Shown: positions 33,917-46,971, numbered from the stretch's first letter. The stretch is 64,000 bases of DNA from Rutstroemia sp. NJR-2017a BVV2 (GCA_002946415.1 NJPS01000043.1:186001-250000); one strand, 5' to 3'. Notes: generated by a model from the letters alone, not told the origin. Translations and numbers: made by a program.

Positions 33917-36115
33917 CTATCGTGGATCGCTTCCTCCATAACGTTCGTGAGAGTGAGATGGATGGTAGTAAGATGGGTGGTCAATTTCCATAGCACCAAA
34001 CATAGGAAGTTGTACACTCCTGTTGCCGAAAGTAGGTCTTGAGGGTGATGAGGATGTTGTGTTCGCAGCAGCTGAGGTTGCGGGTCCTGAAGGAGTAGTT
34101 ACTGCGATGGATGGTGTATGTCCATTCCCATTGGCTGCACCCGATCCAATAGCTATTGCTGGCGAAGCACCCTCTGAAGTTGCAGCTGCAGTATATCCTT
34201 GACCATTAGCTTGGCTGTGCGTAAATGGAGGGCCAGGTCTTCGATGTGAATACAAGGCAAAATTGGGATGTGGTATAAATTGAGGCGATTGTCGATTGAC
34301 TTGTGATTGGGGAGCAATGGGATGTAATCTGGGCGAGCTGACAGAGGTTGGCCGTGTTGAAAGGTGATTTGCTCTGTGGCTGCCTGCTCTACCGCGAGGC
34401 AAACGACGTCGAGTTTCTGGGTCAGTCGGCGGCCGACCAAAGTGTGCGAGGCTCTGGTTGTATCGATAGTTCTCGATTGCTTGGTTCACGCTTTGGATTG
34501 GTTAGCAGCAAACTCATATCCAATGGAGAGAAGGAGAAATCTTACTTTCCATATATGCCATCATCCGGAGTTGCAGTAGTATGGGACGGTGAAAAATTAT
34601 TACGCGTTCGATCACCACCAGCATGCGTTTGGCGATGTTGCCTGAGTATCAGTTTCCTAGCAGATTCTGAAGGAATCTTATCCCGACAATAAGGACAGCT
34701 ATCGTTCTCTTCGAACCATTTCTTGATACAACCGAGACCAAAAACATGCTTGCATTTGGGCAAGCGTATGGGATCTTCGCTGATGCCCTCGGGATTCATG
34801 ACTCCAAAATCGTTATAGCAAATTATACAGCCTAAGGGGAAATCAGAAAAAGCTCCTAGAAATAAGCCTGGGTTGTTGACTCACTTCTATCTCCCTCTGG
34901 TAGATCCTCAAGTTTTATTTTATCGAGAGAAGCCATAAAATCTTTGGATGGCACTCTTTTGGTGCTTGCCATAATGCCACGCATTGCAGCAAGGGCACGC
35001 TCCTCGTCCATACCATTCCGGCCCGCGAACCCGAAGATAGCCTCAAGGTTTTCCTCGATTATATCTGCCTGAAACTCGTTCAGATAATCATCTTCCGAAT
35101 CCGAATCTGCCGTAAAGTTTGGTTCGTTCTGAAGCCTTCTTCGCCTAGCATTTGGCCGGTCCCAACTTTGCTGTGCTCGATGAACGAAGGTATGTTGGTG
35201 CGGTGGTAGGGTATGTGTAGTTGTCGGTGGAGCTGCTAAATACATTGTTAGTTGCCTTCCTAATATGGCTTTCTCAACTGTTCCCACGAATCCCCCAAGC
35301 TAGGACAAGCAAACACGAGACCAGGTATTTTCTAGCACTAGCTTTTTGATTTACGATACCCAGGATATGAGAAAAGTTCTAGAAGTAAAACACGAACAGA
35401 TGACAGGCAGGCAAAAATGAACTTACGAGGTACCTGTGTTGCTTGGTCTGCATGCGCAGGTGGAACTCGGGAAGCTGTATCATGATTGTCAGCTTCTGGA
35501 TGTCATCGGACTGGAATGAAATGTATTAGTGGGGCCGTCGAAAGGCATAACAAAAGTGATTAGAGAACAGAAACGTGATGGGCTACCTGGAGGATGTGAT
35601 GTATTCGCGGCACTAAACCCTGGCCCAGATTGCCTCGGAGGACTATTACTTTCTGAGCTACTGGCTCCAGAAATATAACCATTCAAGGCATCAAAATCTC
35701 CAGAATCTGCGCGCCAATACGGGCTTGCCCAAGGATAATCATATAAGCCTGATATCGGAGGTAGGGAAGGGAACGGTCTGGCGCCCGGCCCCTCTTGACT
35801 ATGAATGTTTGGTTGTGGTTCTGGAAAATCGTGCCAAGTGTTTGGTGGCACATACGTACTCGGAGGCCATGCTTGATGAGGCGATGTGAGATACGGATGC
35901 GAGATTGGTGCGTTGCGCATTAGTCCTCCAGCAGACCAACCTGTCGATGCCGGGTCGAAAGCACGATGATACAGAGCGTTGTGTTGGGCATATGTCTGCC
36001 GAGGGTGTATATTCGCGGATTGCTGCTGGTTTGGCGTGCCCATGTTGTTTCTCGCTGCCGAATTATACGGACAGCGAGGAACTCCTGTTTGTTGTTGGAT
36101 GTTGCCGTCCTCCAT
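33917..36115 (-). CDS. RING-finger protein, likely E3 ubiquitin ligase
   Basis: Predicted 601-aa protein with five exons: 35587-36115, 35427-35495, 34885-35232, 34546-34831 and 33917-34490. The joins are SHPPEADNHDTASRVPPAHA, QVPPPPTTTHTLPP, EGDRSCIICYNDFG and YGNVNQAIENY. The first intron needs an inner acceptor (ATCCAG at 35496-35501) because the nearer TTCCAG one leads to a stop. The N-terminal 300 residues are Pro/Ser/Asn-rich and disordered. The RING lies at about 316-364: CIIC, then PKCKHVFGLGCIKKW, then CPYC, a C3HC4-like pattern with a long first loop. The C-terminus is Ser/Thr/Pro/Ala-rich. Substrate unknown. ATG at 36115 is the first in frame. Confidence 0.8.
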
Positions 36116-38831
36116 TGTCGTAACCAGATGCTTTCTTATCAACCCCGCACTGACTTTCGCTCGAAATTCGACCCGATGGCTTTACTCCTCTGAGTCCCTT
36201 TGTATAGAAGTATTGGCTGGTAGAGATGTCGTAAATTCTGTGATGAAACCTCGATGTACAATCGCCGAGAATCACTCCCAATATTTTCGTTGCGTTATCT
36301 AAGGAACAAGTCTGACATCCTCAAGGCTGGGTTCGAAATAGGGCGGGATGGTGGTAAAGGTTATCAAATGACTCGTGGGGCGGGCGTCAAGGGAGGAAAT
36401 GAGTTCCGGAAAGTTGTCGAAGGAGCTCCCGAGATATATTCACCAGAATCCGACCATTTGCCCGTTTAATTTGATGTCCAGTACGGCAGTGCTTCGTATA
36501 ATGACAAATCTTAGAGGAAGAGAAAAAGAAAGAAAGAGGAAGGAGGAAAGAGGAAAGAGGGATCTCGAAATAACACAAGACGGCTTTTGTAGATGGATTC
36601 TGGGATCTAGTGCGGAGTTGGCTGAACTCTGGGTAGAAGTGGAGGTGGTTGGATCTCACGAGCTGTATGCTCGCCCAGATTGCTCATTCCATTTCATTCA
36701 GTCGCTATGTTCGGGTATTTAGTAAGTCACAGAAGCCGAGAATATTTCCTTTTGCATACAGAAGTAGTCGAGTACGGAAGTACCACTATTCCTACTGCAC
36801 GGAATGCCTACATTAAGTGCTGTCCACGTTGATAACCTGGCAGGTCAATCGATTTACTGGGCAGGTACCTATCCAGGTTCTGTGGCCGGAAGCTGCCATG
36901 AAGCATATCCATCGAAGCCATCTCTGCAGTCATGGATCTAGAGTGTGAGCTTAAGTATGAGGTATGAGGTATTAGGTACCAGCGACGGCCTTTGAAAAAG
37001 AAACTGCGGTTTCAAGTAACTACCGGACTTCGAGGCTTCTGGCCATGATTGCGAGCGGAGCGTCTCAAGTCAGGAAGCATCGTCATCAATACAAATAGCT
37101 ATCAGCTTATCGATAAAGCCTCATTTCCCCACGCCCATGTCCTTCAAATAAAGCCTAATGCACCTAAGTGAGGGTGCCTCTAGCTAGCGCTTTCACCCAT
37201 GGCCCAACATGAGTTCCTCACTCCGAAGTTGATGTTACAAGAGCACCGAAGCCAAAGACGCCGTTGAACGACACGGTTATAAGGAATTGCTGTGTCTGGA
37301 GGAGTGTGATTCAGCGACAGCGTCAAGTTAGCGAGTACCGGAGCGGGGGGAATAGCTACAGTAGCTACTAGCTACCGTCCTAGATAGCTCCTTCTGTATC
37401 TCTAATCCGGCTGAACCTTGCTTGGCGCAGAATGGGCAACCCGCTTCTAGTTCTACTCATCCTCATTTATACATTCACCAGTTCCTAGCTACCCACCAGA
37501 GAGTAACCTCAGTATTCATAAATGGGGTTACAAACTAAAGTTATAATGAATTTCAACTATTGCAACATACTATTCCGTTTCTAATTCTCTTAATTGGCGC
37601 AATCTTGGAGAAATCCAGCCATTTCCCACACATACCTTTCTGTCTAGGGCACCTTCGTATACACCGGCTCGACTGGTCAGCAACAGCTTGTTATCCGGGC
37701 ATACGACATTGGCATCGGGAAACTTACTGTGTTCGACTAATCATTGAGCATACTTAACGTATGAGTTAACGTATGTTCTCGTAGCTACCCGACCCCGAAA
37801 CAAAGTCTGTCTCGTTGTGTGAAAGTATGAGAAAGATTTTCAATACTAAAGTACTCTATCCGCCAGCCCGGTTGTATCCAAAAAGGCAACACAGCTGGCC
37901 AGATACGCTTGAAAGGTTACGACATGCGGCTGGCTCGCATAAAACACTCTATAGGAAGCTGCTCATAATCCTTCCAAGCTTCCACAAAGGCAAATCAGTC
38001 ATTTTGCAAAGGTCGAGGTCGTCCGCATTTCCATAACGGAGCAACACTGTATGATGTATGAGAACGAGCAAGTAGCGGTGAGGTTAACGGAACTCGATGT
38101 TTCTCAATATCTGGGACATACCCAAGTTACTGGAAGTAGACTTTTCGACCGTTTCATGCGACTACATAGTACATACAACACTGTGTGAGGATACCTTGAA
38201 TCACGTTCGTCTCTTTTCTTCACATCACGGTAGACTGTCTCGTGAGCGGACAGTTGCAGATGATCTACCACGAGTCCACGTAGCCAGAAATAAGTGAACG
38301 AGGGGTGAGGGTATACATATGCCACCCTCCCAGGGAGATGAATTATGACTCAAAGTAATTTGATCTAAGACGCTCGAATATATTCACTTTGCAAGATATC
38401 TACTATGCACAAAAATCGCGCGGTTTTGGAAATGAACATCAAAACGGTAATTCGCATCGCACATAGGGTTTGACTCGAAGTGCGTCTGCTTTTAGAAGAT
38501 ATATCCGTTTCCCGTTTTCTGGTTGCGTTCCTACACCTTGGAGATCTATCTGGTGTGCGAACTGGGGCGGGGTGTTTGGAAACTCATGTCTACTGTACTT
38601 CGTATGCAGAGATGCAGAGCTGTTCAACTAAGATGTCTCGGGGCTATTCATGATGACCTCAGGAAAATCCACTTTTCCGACCTCCGATCGGAGGGGAGAT
38701 GGATTAGTCATCTCTTGAACCCTCCAGTTGAAGCTACCCCTCCAAATTTGAATTTTGATGTGTATCCAGCAGCGTGAAAAAGTGCCATTCAATCAACAAG
38801 TGTATAGACGACTCTATACAATTACGAAATC
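36116..38831. other. 2.7-kb gene-free stretch
   Basis: It lies between two genes that diverge (RING -, LYS9 +). Frames here are short and unrecognisable. It contains a purine-rich tract (36513-36561) and a GTATGAG-type tandem motif near 36956-36976. Promoters of both genes are expected at the ends. Confidence 0.45.
36513..36561. repeat. Polypurine tract
   Basis: About 48 bp of nearly pure A/G on the plus strand, made of GGAAGAG/GAAAGA-like units. It is a simple low-complexity tract about 400 bp upstream of the RING gene, read on that gene's strand as polypyrimidine. Confidence 0.7.
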
Positions 38832-41475
38832 ATGGCTTCTCAACGTGTTTTGATGCTGTAAGTGATAAATGGACTCTGCATAAAAGCCATTCGCACACTG
38901 ACAGCGTTCCAGTGGCTCTGGCTTCGTTACCAGGCCGACTTTGGATATTTTGAGCGATGCTGGCATTGAGGTATCTGTTGGTGAGTCACTTATACTCAGG
39001 CGCCATTCGTACCATGTGCTGATGTCCCACAGCATGCAGAACACTCGAAAGTGCCAAGAAGCTTTCAGAAGGTGTCAAGCTTGCCCGCCCAATATCCCTT
39101 GATGTCACAGACGAGAAGGCTCTAGACGCCGAGGTTGCAAAGCACGATTTGGTCATCTCTCTCATTCCCTATACGTTCCATGCGACCGTCATCAAGAGTG
39201 CCATCAGACAGAAGAAGCATGTCGTCACGACGAGTTACGTCTCGCCAGCCATGCTAGAGCTCGACCAGCAGTGCAAGGATGCAGGAATAACAGTCATGAA
39301 TGAGATTGGCTTGGACCCGGGAATCGACGTAAGCAACCCTAAGCATAGAAGACATTTTCACAATTGGTTCGGTTTAGGTGCATTCCCTTGTGGTAACCAT
39401 GCACAATGTGTACCTGAGCCGATGCGCACCTAAGTTTTCTTGAAAGAGTAATGCTAAAATTGCAGGGTTGAAGCACTTGTACGCCGTCAAGACCATTTCC
39501 GAAGTTCATGAGGCTGGAGGAAAGATCCTATCGTTTTTGTCATACTGCGGTGGTTTGCCAGCACCAGGTGTGTGTTTGGAGATTCTAAAGCCAAGATTAC
39601 GAAAGATGCTGACTTTGATTAGAGGATTCTGGCAACCCTCTTGGATATAAGTTCAGTTGGTCATCTAGGTAATGTCTCTTCCAACTTTTTTTTGGGTCTT
39701 GGATGACACCTGGGTTCCAGGCTCATTGTCTCCATCCCAAGAGGCATTGTCTCTACATATCAATCGAGATTAACAGCTAACAAAAGCTAGAGGTGTTCTA
39801 CTAGCTCTGCGAAACGCTGCCAGCTATTATCAAGGTGGCAAGGTTGTCAACGTGGCCGGACCAGAACTCATGGCTGAAGCAAAACCCTATCCGATCTACC
39901 CTGGATTTGCATTTGTTGCCTACCCCAATAGAGATTCTACAGTTTACAAAGAGAGGTATGTCTTGATAAATCTTCCTGTTGAGATTTTGTGTCTATAGAT
40001 TTCAAATCTGGACTATTGAGAGGAGAGACGAGTGTCTTGGTGCTGTAGAAACTCCTCTCAAGACTAAACAAAAACGTCTTTCTCGACACCTATATATGTA
40101 CGAGGAGTCATTGCTAATCTCTCGGCGTTCTGTAGATACAATATCCCAGAGGCACAAACTATCATTCGTGGTACTCTAAGATATGCTGGATTTCCGTAAG
40201 CAACTTTTCGCGTTCAACACTCACATTTATACCCAGTTACACGCAAAAGGGTTTCTTGAATGCAATTACTGGCTCCGTACATTGTTACACCTTACGCACA
40301 GTTCAAATACCTACAATATTCTTGAAAGTAGTGCTGACACCATAGGGGTAAAGGGAATTCATCAAGTTACTTGTCGACAGTAAGTTTCAACCGCCTCTAG
40401 AGTTCACCTTCAAACATGTCTAAGGTGTCTTGATGGAGTGAATGCTAATCATGGCTTTAGTGGGCTTCCTTAGCGACGAGGAGAACAGCGCTTTGAAGGA
40501 GCCAATTCCATGGAAGGAGGCTACACAGAAGATCCTTGGGGCTTCAAACGATAGTGAGAAAGATTTGTCCTGGGCTATTGCTGGCAAGGCGAACTTTAAA
40601 GACAATGAGCAAAAGGAACAGCTCATGGCAGGTCTCAAATGGATCGGCGTAGTAAGTAACTCTGCGAATCTTCATATTTCCTCTCCGGCACACACAATAC
40701 TTGCTTATGGATGTCTGCATTTGCAAACCCATATCTTTTTCTCATGGTTTCGCACTTGGCCCTTTAGTATCAACATATCTCTCGCTCAAGGACAGTAATA
40801 CTGACAAAACGGTGCAGTTTTCATCAGAGAAGATAATTCCTAAAGGCAACCCGCTCGACACACTTTGCGCCACTCTCGAGAAGAAAATGCAATTCGAGGA
40901 GGGCGAGCGTGGTAAGTAAATTTACGCTCAAACACATGCACCATGAAAATTCTTGAAAGAGTAATAACTCAGAGTCTTAGATCTTGTTATGCTTCAACAC
41001 AAGTTCGAGATCGAGAACAAGGACGGAAGTAAGGAAACGAGAACTTCAACATTGTGCGAGTACGGTGCGCCAATCGGCTCAGGAGGCTACTCAGCAATGG
41101 CAAAGCTCGTTGGTGTCCCATGTGGTGTTGGTAAGTTAACCCTTTCTCTAGAGACTCCGCCACTACTCCATGAACCTCAACATGCGCATTGCTACGTGAA
41201 ACATCCTCTTTCGCACTGCATATCGCAAGCCGCGCCTCAATTATAATTAGCAGAAAAGTAATCGCTAACGCTGTATCAATGCAGCTGTCAAGCAGGTTCT
41301 CGATGGCACTATCTCAGAAAAGGGCATTCTTGCTCCAATGTCTCCACAAATCAATAATCCTTTGATGAAGGAGCTGAAGGAAAAATACGGGTTAGTGTTC
41401 CATATCCTAAGACGTTTGATATCATGTCCTAACGGAAACCGCAGTATCGAATGCAAGGAGAAGATCGTCGCTTAA
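38832..41475 (+). CDS. LYS9: Saccharopine reductase (saccharopine dehydrogenase, NADP+, L-glutamate-forming)
   Basis: Predicted 450-aa enzyme that makes saccharopine from aminoadipate semialdehyde and glutamate in the fungal lysine pathway; yeast Lys9 is 446 aa. Thirteen exons: 38832-38857, 38913-38980, 39033-39328, 39474-39567, 39623-39668, 39791-39955, 40136-40195, 40354-40379, 40461-40651, 40818-40911, 40981-41130, 41285-41390, 41445-41475. The Rossmann motif MLGSGFVTRP spans the first splice. Other landmarks are GLDPGID-HLYAVKTISEVHEA, SYCGGLPAPEDSGNPLGYKF, WSSRGVLLALRNA and GNPLDTLCATL. Introns 3 and 7 use the less common acceptors GAAG and AAAG. Many exons are under 100 bp, so no long open frame marks this gene. 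Confidence 0.9.
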
Positions 41476-42305
41476 ACCAGTATCATGAAGACCAAATTAT
41501 AGATATCAATGAAAAGTTTGTACATCAATCCGCCGAATCAAGAAGTGGTCTTCACAATCATGCCTGGTCCTCCAACGTGTTCCATTCTGAAAGGTGTAAA
41601 TGGTTCGCTTTAACAAGGAGCTCACTTAGAATGCTGTTTCTGTGATTGGATATTGAAGTTTGCAGTATTGCTCGATTGGATATTCGTGAATCGTGATTCT
41701 CTACTTTTCATCTGCAGTTACAACACACAGTCATGATGCACTTCCCGATAATAACGACTGACCACCCAATCACAGATGTCACAGGCCATTTATATGAACA
41801 GATGTCGCTCTTCTCGAAACTATTCTAGTGGTATCAAGCATCGAAGGGACTTCGTCTGGGCAGTCGCCAAAGGCACTTGTCAGCAGAACCAACCTTTTTC
41901 AAGCACCACCGACGTTGCTTTGTAGACGAGCTTGTTAAAAACATTGGAGCTGAACTACTTTTGGGTATCTTGATGGTCTGCTATCATTACTCTAATATAC
42001 ATGTTTTCTCCACCATCTCCGGTTCTTCTACCTATCCATCCATCCATGCATCCGATCGACCATCCTGCCCTAGTAAAGCTGCGTTGTAGGTATATGGCAT
42101 AGAGCATCTTAAGTAGTGGTACAATAATAAAATACAGCGTAAATCATAAAAACATGCCAAGTTATCAAATATCCCCGTCTCCGGTATGTCCCACCTAACC
42201 TTCCGGTGCCCCCCAAAAAAGTAAAACGCCTTAAAATTTCACCATCCCTCCTCCCCCATCAAGAAAACATAAATCAGTAAAAAAGAACTCACCAAAATAA
42301 AACAC
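41476..42305. other. Convergent intergenic region
   Basis: It holds the 3' UTRs of LYS9 (+) and the hypothetical gene (-). It has a CATC repeat-like stretch near 42038-42050 and A-rich runs near 42270. No gene seen. Confidence 0.5.
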
Positions 42306-43541
42306 CTACACATACCCATCCCCACTCAACTCCCTCTCCGCCTTCTCCCTCAACCGCTCATACCGCTCCGCATCCCAGCGTCGCCGCGGCCACCCCTGCG
42401 CCTTCAACCGCTGCACCCGCTCGCGGATCTCTTTCTTCTTTCGCAGCTCCTTGTTCGCGAGACTGAGGTCTTCGGAGGAGTTGAACAGCGAGGGGGCGAA
42501 GGAGGGCGGGTTGCTGCGCCGGGATTTGCGGATGCAGAGGATGGCGTCGATGAGGGTTTGGATGTGCGTTGTGTGGTAGTGGATTTGTGTGGCGAGGGAG
42601 GAGAGCGTGAGGGTGTAGTTTGTGAGGGAGGTGGTGAGGGCGAAGAGGTGGGCGGGGAAGGGGGTTTCTTGGGGTGGTGTGCGTGGGAGCGGTGGGATGG
42701 CTAGTGGGGGAGTTGTGGAGGAGGAGGAGGTGGTGATGAGGGTGGGTGGTTGGGTGGAGAAGGAAACTTTTTTCCTGACGCGCAGAGGAGCGGGTTTGAG
42801 GGGGTCGTCGGAAGTTACATCTGATCGGGCAGACATGGCTGAAGAGACGGAAACTGTGCGTTTCCGCGAGGGAGTCCTTTCGTCTTCTTCACAGAAGGAG
42901 GAGCAAGATGAGATGAGGGGCGAGAGTGTGTCTGCATTAGATGCGGATGACAGAGCTGAAGAAAATACAGAATCCACAGAAGAACGGACACTGGATGACG
43001 TAGAAGAGGATCTACTTCCTGCTCGCAAGTGCGGAGTCGTGGGAATCTCGGCAAATGGGATGTAAGATTCTGCTTTCTGGTAATATGCAAGAGCATCTTG
43101 AAGGATAGAAAGTTTTTGCGGCGCGTTGTTGTGAAGAGATGATGCGGTTATCTCTAAACATGTCGCGCAGTAGAAAGAAATGTACAAAGAATGGAGCGGA
43201 TGGATTCGATACTGACAGCTAGATTAGCCAGAGTTGTGAGACACAGTGAATTGAGAATTGCTACGTACTGGATCCTTGATGCTATCTAGAATCTGTTTGC
43301 ACCGCGCGGCACATTGTTTATACTCTCGATCCACATACAATCTCTTTACTTGGTCCATGACGAACCTCCACTCTTCTTGGGTGTATGGGAAAAGCAGTAA
43401 ATCAAATATAGGTTTTGGTCTTGACTTTTGAGACGAAAGAGCGGGGGAAGATGGAGATGTTATATCGGACGGTGTGGAGTAAATGGGAGGAATGGGGTTC
43501 CTTTCCATTGGTTGTAGTTTGAGGTGAATTAGCCCACCCAT
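42306..43541 (-). CDS. Conserved hypothetical protein
   Basis: Predicted 392-aa protein. Exons are 43269-43541 and 42306-43211 with a 57-bp intron; use of an inner acceptor (GTCAG) gives the smooth join DSIKDPYRIHPLHSLYISFY. The N-terminal domain (about residues 40-145) is helical with WRFVMDQVKRLYVDREYKQC and CATCLEITASSLHNNAPQKL, then ILQDALAYYQKAESY, which looks like TPR-type or similar helical hairpins. The rest is Ser/Thr/Pro-rich and disordered, then a basic helical C-terminus (KELRKKKEIRERVQRLKAQG). No membrane segment. I cannot assign a function. Confidence 0.75.
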
Positions 43542-44946
43542 GGTTGACTCCAGAATTATCCTAATTGTACAGTGGGTGCTGAGACAATAGCCCTATAGTG
43601 CTGAGTGAATTTTTTTGGCAGAGACAATATAGTGCAGTAGCCGGACGGAGAAGGCCTTGGTGGCCGAATGCACAATGGTCATGCAAGCTGCCGTGGCATC
43701 GCCCGGATATCGTTAGCTGTTGGAAAAGTGCATATGTGTCACTCCATTTGAAGAGAACTTGGAGTTTACTCGGTGACGTTGAGAAATGTATGTCTCTGGA
43801 GAGTTGGGGCGATGCGGTGGTCGCCAGGTGGTGTGTTTTGATATTTACTCTGAAGAGAGACGTTTGTTTACTCCTGGTGAATATGTTTGATTGGGCTGTG
43901 GACTGTGGACAAACAAATGCGAAATAGGAGAGAAGTACAAACAACAGGGTATCAAGATAAAACAGCACAGAATGGAGATAAGTTGAGTTGACATAGGAAA
44001 AAGAAACACCGGATTCCTACGAAAGCTCACTCCCTTGGGGGTTATATGGGCAAGGACAGGAGTAAATTTCAGCTTTTTCCACGCAAGACTGTGCGCGCAA
44101 CCATCATTCCACCACACTTCCACGAGAACTCACAGGCTTTCCCACATGTTCGGCCATCTGTCATCACGGCAAATGCCTTCCATGATAGGCCCGCCAGCCT
44201 GCGATGCATCCCTTTCTGGACACTTTACTCGAATAGCGGTTCGTCTGATACACGGCTGTGATGATATTCCTGGTCCTGCGCATGCGATGCTGAGGGAATT
44301 GGGGGGAGTGTGGTTGAATTTTGATTTTCGAAACAAAACGCATGGGCACCTTTCAAGGGTTTGACCCCTCCATAAGCACGGACTGAGCTTGGCAAGCGCC
44401 CCTGCATGACATGTTTTCCATCATCGCAGGCATTGGGGGATGGAAGGTAGGAGGAACAATGGCTGTGGCGTCGTGGTGATAAGGATACGAAGGAGCTTCG
44501 AAACAATACATCTGGTCATCGCCGCCATGATATCACGGCTGGTAACACTATCATTCGGATTTGATATCTATTAAGCGTCTATCCAGTCACGTCCCACCAC
44601 CTACTTACTGACTCTCAAGAAGAAGACCATGAAGATCGCAATTCTGCAATTAAAGATAGCCTCGATGAGACGGTCTAATGCTAAAATCCGTGCATCTCAG
44701 ATTCCCAACCTTGAGAGGTCGTGTGTGTGCCCCGTGCGATGCAATCTCTGGTTGGTGCCCGGATGATTTCATGTCGCACAATACGAAGATCGCTGACGAC
44801 CCCGCTCCTCTTTGTGCCGATAGCCAGTGTGATGGGAATATCGATGTATCCTTTGTGCACTGTGCACTCTGATCTTGCTACGAGTAACCTTTAATTCGCT
44901 TCAAAATATGTACAAAATAAGAACCTATTTTAGTCCTCTCCGGCAT
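43542..44946. other. 1.4-kb gene-free stretch
   Basis: It lies between the hypothetical gene's start and the HisRS stop. A minus frame at 43561-43968 begins with a hydrophobic segment but uses GTG, and is not supported. Nothing else is recognisable. Confidence 0.45.
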
Positions 44947-46971
44947 CTATGAGGCCGGGATAGCACCTATGGCTTCTTGCGATAGAGGTGATTCCTCCTT
45001 GGGCTTCTCGGTTTCCGACACTGGTTCTGTAGGCTTGGGAGACTCCGCAGACTCAGAGGTAGTCGGTGCTGCTTCTCCCTTAGCGTCCTCTGTCTTTGTC
45101 TTATCATCCTTAATACCGCCTACAACCCTTAGACCCCCAGCTTTCTGCGCCATATTGTCGAGATCGGCCTTTCTTTTCAGACGTTGCTTAACTTCCGAAA
45201 CAAGATCCTCGAGGTTCACTACAACTCCATCTTTCTCAGGGTGGCCTTCTCGTAAGCCATTCTCCTTGATTTTGACCTTACCCTGAGCTACTTCATCTTC
45301 GCCCAAGATAATACTGAAAGGTACACCGTTCAATTCAGCAGCCTTAAATTGATTCGGCAATTTTGGTTTGACCTTGTAAAGGAATTCCGCCTAATCGAGC
45401 TGTTAGTAACCCAGAATTTTTCATAGCACAAGTCTCTGGGATACAAACCTTTATCCCGGCTTCCCAGAGAGTTGAACAAATGGACATTCTCTCTTTCAGA
45501 AGACCAGTGAAACCCTTGCCTCCAAAAGCCATCACAAAACAGTCAACTTCATTATTACGCACTTGTTCAGCAGACTTTTCCTCCTCCATTCTTGCTTTTG
45601 TGATAGAAAAGATCCGATCAACACCGAATGAAATACCAACGCATGGAATTTGCTTTCCTTTACCCGCAAACATGCCGACCAGGTTGTCATAACGTCCACC
45701 TGCTGCGACACTGCCAACTCCCACACTTGGATCAGAAGAACGGTCCTCATCAGGATCGGCGCTACCCTTTGAGGGCTTTTTGGAGGGCTTTGGCGGCGCA
45801 GCAGTGGCAGTAGATGTAGTAGCAAGTGGCGCAGAACCCTCAGTAACCACCTCGTAGATGACACCGGTATAGTAATCGAGACCCCGTGCTAGACTTAAAT
45901 CAAATGAAACATTCTCCGCACATTTGAAGGCTTCCAGGTAGCTGAAAAGGAGGTCCATATCTTCCAGGCCTGCCTTCATAGAAGCATTGGCCGTCAACCT
46001 TTCATCTGCCTGTAGCGTGCTTAGTAGATCTCTTTGACCCTTCTTTACGACATATTCTCCAATCTTGTCCGCGACCTCTTCGGCCAGACCTTTTTCCTCA
46101 GTCATCTCCTTGCGCACGTCTGCCCAGGGTAGTTTATCAAGCTTATCAACTGCCGAAGAAATCGTGCGAATCTTGTCTTCTGGGACGCCGCAAACTTCAA
46201 ATATTCCATCTAATATTTTTCGGTGGTTGATTTTGATAGTATATCGTCCTTTCCAGCCAAGACCTTCAAACACTTCCGTTGCGATTCTGAGAACTTCCGC
46301 GTCAGGTAGCATAGGGTCATAGACACCAGCTATATCAAAATCGCATTGGTAGAACTCCCTCATGCGGCCCTTTGTCATTGCAGGCTGATCTCTTCGGTAG
46401 ACTTTCGCGATGTGATATCTTTTGATGCTCTGTACATTGCCGTTCATAGCTAACCATCTTGCGAAAGGAACTGTGAGATCATATCTCAATGAGCAGATTT
46501 CTCCACCTTGGTCTGCAAGATCGTAGATAAGTTTGCTATCCTCGCCATATTTGCCTGCAAGAATCTCCTTCAACTCAAAGACTGGGGTATCAATGGTGAC
46601 TGCTCCATGGCGTTTAAAGGCATCAGTAATGGTGGAAAAGATCTTGTCACGAATGACCATATCCTTTCCTTGCCCTACGAAAACATAAGTATCATGTCAC
46701 ATGCTGATGAAGTTGATAAGAATGAAAGAGTGTAGAGTAATACAGCAAGAACATGCGGGGCATTCCTACAATCCTTGGTCCCCTTTGGAGTCTTCAACTC
46801 GAACTTTGGCCCTTTGGGTGCCATGTTGAGTTCCTCAATCAGCTTCCTTTCTGCTTTTGATAGTTGTGGAGCTGCGGGGGTCCAAGCCGACCTTGAATTA
46901 GCAAATTGTAGACGTCGTAGAAGTCGTGATGATCTCGCAGATCTGAGTAATTGAGTATGAAAGGTCTTCAT
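44947..46971 (-). CDS. HTS1: Histidyl-tRNA synthetase, predicted cytosolic and mitochondrial
   Basis: Predicted 623-aa class II synthetase that charges tRNA-His. Exons are 46770-46971, 45449-46674 and 44947-45390 (introns 95 and 58 bp); the joins read [16 protein letters not shown] and [14 protein letters not shown]. The catalytic core has [11 protein letters not shown], motif 2 with [12 protein letters not shown], the HisA motif ARGLDYYTG, His[10 protein letters not shown], and motif 3 [10 protein letters not shown]. An Ala/Pro/Lys/Ser insert (about residues 335-365) lies before GGRYDN. The anticodon-binding domain follows, then a Glu/Pro/Ser-rich tail. Residues 1-49 are rich in Arg, Leu and Ser with no acidic residue before position 41, like a mitochondrial presequence. 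A second in-frame ATG (46822-46824, [10 protein letters not shown]) starts just before the conserved part. Confidence 0.95.

Noticed and set aside
42622..43065. Plus-strand frame of 147 codons
   Set aside because: It is the antisense shadow of the hypothetical gene's second exon and has the composition expected of one.
43561..43968. Minus-strand frame with a signal-peptide-like start
   Set aside because: It begins with GTG, lacks any recognisable domain and lies in a region expected to be intergenic.
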